This document shows positions 5,311 through 6,867 of a stretch of DNA of 6,867 nucleotides, one piece after another; within the stretch, counting starts at the first letter, position 1; the number at the start of each line of letters is the position of its first letter. This DNA is from Lachnospiraceae bacterium. GTDB taxonomy: Bacteria > Bacillota > Clostridia > Lachnospirales > Lachnospiraceae. The stretch lies in contig CAAGKE010000099.1 in the NCBI GenBank assembly GCA_900770325.1, forward strand, positions 1 through 6,867, given 5' to 3'. The notes under the pieces were generated by a model that saw only the letters and a program-made list of their open reading frames with translations, ran no database searches and had not been told where the DNA came from. The translations under genes were made by a program, and so were the position numbers.

Positions 5311-5823
5311 ATGAAATGGTATGAAAAACATTATGTGAACCGGCGCGACTGGGTGCTGGATCATCTGGAATATCTTGGCCTGAGTCCGGTAGAGCTGGAA
5401 CTGGTTCTGCTGATTGATTTCTGCAATCAGTATCAGCTGCCGATTTCGATGGACAGCCTTTCTGCGAAGAGCGGTCTGACAATGGATGAAGTCAATGATG
5501 CAATATCGTCGCTTGTTGCGCGACGCTATCTGATGATACGGGCTTCGGGCGGAAAGGTGTCATTCCGTCTCGATGGCCTGTTTTCTACGGATACGGCGAA
5601 AGAGAAGAATGTTCTTGACGCTTCTTTGTTTGAGACATTTGAAAGCGAGTTTCGCCGTACTCTTTCGCAGCAGGAAATGGAGAAGATCAGTGAGTGGAGC
5701 CGCAGCTATGATAAGAAGCTGATTCTCGAGGCGTTGCGGCAGGCGTCAATGTACCAGAAGCTGAATCTTCCGTATGTCGAGAAGGTTCTGATTCGTCTCA
5801 GTGAGAAGGGAGAGGGCGCATGA
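5311..5823 (+). CDS. dnaD: DnaD-family replication initiation protein (short)
   Basis: In Bacillota DnaD takes part in primosome assembly, loading helicase with DnaB and DnaI at origins and restart sites. The 170-residue product has an N-terminal winged-helix region, about residues 10-85, with LDHLEYLGLSPVELELVLLI like the DnaD oligomerisation domain. The C-terminal DDBH2-type region, about 105-167, contains FESEFRRTLSQQEMEKISEW and YVEKVLIRL. It is shorter than B. subtilis DnaD (about 232 residues), mainly at the C terminus, where the DNA-binding tail would lie. ATG 5311 has only a weak purine-rich stretch upstream; the frame stays open back to a TGA at 5254-5256 but shows no better start. 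Its stop overlaps the nth start by 4 bases (ATGA), so the two should be translationally coupled. The dnaD-nth pair is a well-known Bacillota arrangement. Confidence 0.87.
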   Translation: MKWYEKHYVNRRDWVLDHLEYLGLSPVELELVLLIDFCNQYQLPISMDSLSAKSGLTMDEVNDAISSLVARRYLMIRASGGKVSFRLDGLFSTDTAKEKNVLDASLFETFESEFRRTLSQQEMEKISEWSRSYDKKLILEALRQASMYQKLNLPYVEKVLIRLSEKGEGA

Positions 5824-6476
5824 AACCGGAAGAGATTCTTGCACAGCTGGATCGGCTGTTTCCGGATGCGCGCTGCGAACTGGTGCATCGCAATGCCTAT
5901 GAGATGGCAGTGGCTGTCATCCTCTCGGCGCAGACGACCGATGCCTCGGTCAACCGGGTGACGCCGGCTCTGTTTGAAGCTTATCCGACCGTGCAGGATC
6001 TGGCAGGGGCGGAGCAGAAGGATGTGGAACGATACATTGCCTCCCTTGGCTTATACCGCAATAAGGCGCGTTCCATCATTGGCTTTGCCAGGGGTGTTGT
6101 GGAGAAGTTTAACGGTGAGATTCCTTCTTCCATGGAGGATCTTACTTCGCTTCCTGGTGTTGGCCGCAAATGTGCCAATGTCATTCGCAGTGAGTGTTTT
6201 GGTATTCCTTCGCTGGCCGTTGACACGCATGTGTCGCGGATCGCAAGGCGTCTGAAGCTGGCGGCAGAAAAAGATGATGTTGATACGATCGAGCGGAAGC
6301 TGTGCCGGAAGTTTCCGAAGGAAACCTGGATTTCGCTGCATCATCATATGATCTTCTTTGGAAGATATCTGTGCCATGCGCGCAATCCGGAGTGCTGGCG
6401 GTGCCCGTTTGTGCAGGACTGCCGCGAAAAGAAGAAATACTTCGGCAAAACGGAAAAGACCGGGGAACAGTCGTGA
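5820..6476 (+). CDS. nth: Endonuclease III (DNA glycosylase/AP lyase)
   Basis: This 218-residue base-excision repair enzyme removes oxidised pyrimidines and cleaves the abasic site. The helix-hairpin-helix is LPGVGRKCANVI (111-122), with K117 as the Schiff-base lysine. The catalytic Asp is D135 in VDTHVSR, 18 residues later as in E. coli Nth. The iron-sulphur cluster ligands C185, C192, C195 and C201 have the exact C-X6-C-X2-C-X5-C spacing. The early motif ILSAQTTDASVN (34-45) is also family-typical. The start overlaps the dnaD stop (ATGA), with GAGAAGGGAGAGG just upstream as ribosome binding site. The last codons lie inside the terminator stem. Size and motifs are complete, and codon use is GC-richer than in the sugar operon. 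Confidence 0.96.
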   Translation: MKPEEILAQLDRLFPDARCELVHRNAYEMAVAVILSAQTTDASVNRVTPALFEAYPTVQDLAGAEQKDVERYIASLGLYRNKARSIIGFARGVVEKFNGEIPSSMEDLTSLPGVGRKCANVIRSECFGIPSLAVDTHVSRIARRLKLAAEKDDVDTIERKLCRKFPKETWISLHHHMIFFGRYLCHARNPECWRCPFVQDCREKKKYFGKTEKTGEQS

Positions 6477-6513
6477 TCACATATCTGTGATTCCGGCTGT
6501 CTCCGGTCTTTTT
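6455..6513. terminator. Bidirectional terminator between nth and the convergent gene
   Basis: AAAGACCGG (6455-6463) pairs with CCGGTCTTT (6503-6511). Inside it ACAG pairs with CTGT (6497-6500), and ATCACA (6477-6482) pairs with TGTGAT around TATC. A five-T run (6509-6513) serves the plus strand, and four A at 6454-6457 give a T run for the minus-strand gene. The outer stem starts within the last codons of nth. Confidence 0.78.
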
Positions 6514-6534
6514 ATGGTTGGCTGGCTGTATTTG

Positions 6535-6867
6535 TCAGCCCTGTGGATTTGACTGCTGATTATTTTCCTGCTGCCCCGAATCAGAAGGCGTAGGCGTCGG
6601 GGCTGGCGTAGGAGAAGGGGTGGCCGCAGGCGTCGGCTCTGGCGTCGTCACCGTAATCTCATTGTTACCAGAAGAGGAATTATTATCGGTTGATTCCTGC
6701 TTGGCCGGTGTTGTGAAGGTGACGCATACCTCGTTGGAGCCGCCGCCCGCCGTTTCATAGGCATAATAGCCGCAGGCTTCGGTTTCCGTGTTCGGTTCGA
6801 GGTCGACGCTCTGGGTACTGCTTTCCGTTTCACTGATCAGCTCCGCCTTCACCTGGCCATTCTGCGA
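6535..6867 (-). CDS. C-terminal tail of a probable class A penicillin-binding protein (partial)
   Basis: A minus-strand frame is open from the right edge to TGA at 6537-6535, about 110 residues of a protein whose beginning is outside the window. The GTG near 6852 is internal, since the frame continues to the edge. The first half is Glu/Thr/Ser-rich and then reads GYYAYETAGGGSNEVCVTFT, which could be the end of a beta-rich domain. The second half is low complexity: a Ser/Asn stretch, a Pro-Thr-Ala alternating run (TPEPTPAATPSPTPAPTPTP) and a Gln/Asn-rich end. Such tails are typical of extracellular, wall-associated regions. In B. subtilis ponA (PBP1) is convergent with the dnaD-nth operon and ends in a Ser/Thr/Asn/Pro-rich tail, so ponA is the best guess. 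No transglycosylase or transpeptidase motif is visible here, so another surface protein is possible. Confidence 0.6.
   Translation of the reverse strand, partial: SQNGQVKAELISETESSTQSVDLEPNTETEACGYYAYETAGGGSNEVCVTFTTPAKQESTDNNSSSGNNEITVTTPEPTPAATPSPTPAPTPTPSDSGQQENNQQSNPQG

Noticed and set aside
1..6867. tRNA, rRNA, CRISPR array, intact insertion sequence or integrase
   Set aside because: No cloverleaf, regularly spaced repeats, terminal inverted repeats with transposase, or recombinase motifs were seen on either strand.

Overview
The window looks like the chromosome of a Gram-positive Bacillota, possibly an Erysipelotrichia-type gut organism (this lineage is inference only). The signs are a DnaD-family primosome gene joined to nth, a LicT/BglG-type antiterminator with RAT/terminator switches, a cre-like operator, and many U-tailed hairpin terminators.

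Layout. Positions 1-186 are the 3' end of a glutamine-dependent NAD synthetase gene (nadE), followed by a terminator. Positions 257-663 hold no convincing intact gene, only short coding-looking scraps on both strands. A promoter with a cre-like site over its -35 box then drives a three-gene beta-glucoside operon: licT antiterminator (799-1626), a PTS EIIBC permease (1778-3388) and a GH1 6-phospho-beta-glucosidase (3391-4860). It ends in a near-perfect terminator at 4914-4955. RAT antiterminator hairpins lie before licT and again between licT and the permease gene. The expected logic is: substrate is taken up and phosphorylated by the permease; LicT, controlled by PTS phosphorylation of its PRD histidines, opens both terminators; CcpA at the cre site would repress the promoter when a preferred sugar is present; the glycosidase splits the imported 6-phospho-glycoside.

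After the operon lies a second, divergent copy of the last 24 codons of nadE (5104-5178), with its own matching terminator (5194-5223). Next come dnaD (5311-5823) and nth (5820-6476), overlapping by 4 bp. A convergent minus-strand gene enters from the right edge (6535-6867); its Thr/Pro-rich tail and position suggest a class A penicillin-binding protein (PonA type). The simplest reading is an ancestral order nadE - dnaD - nth >< ponA, into whose nadE 3' end a roughly 5 kb sugar-utilisation island was placed, leaving one nadE tail at each border.

The most unusual points are (1) the nadE-tail-plus-terminator module flanking the island as a direct repeat whose differences are largely synonymous, and (2) an extra EIIB-like domain at the N terminus of the permease in which the phosphorylatable Cys position is Lys. 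That domain lies just upstream of a strong internal ribosome binding site that could produce a normal-length EIIBC.
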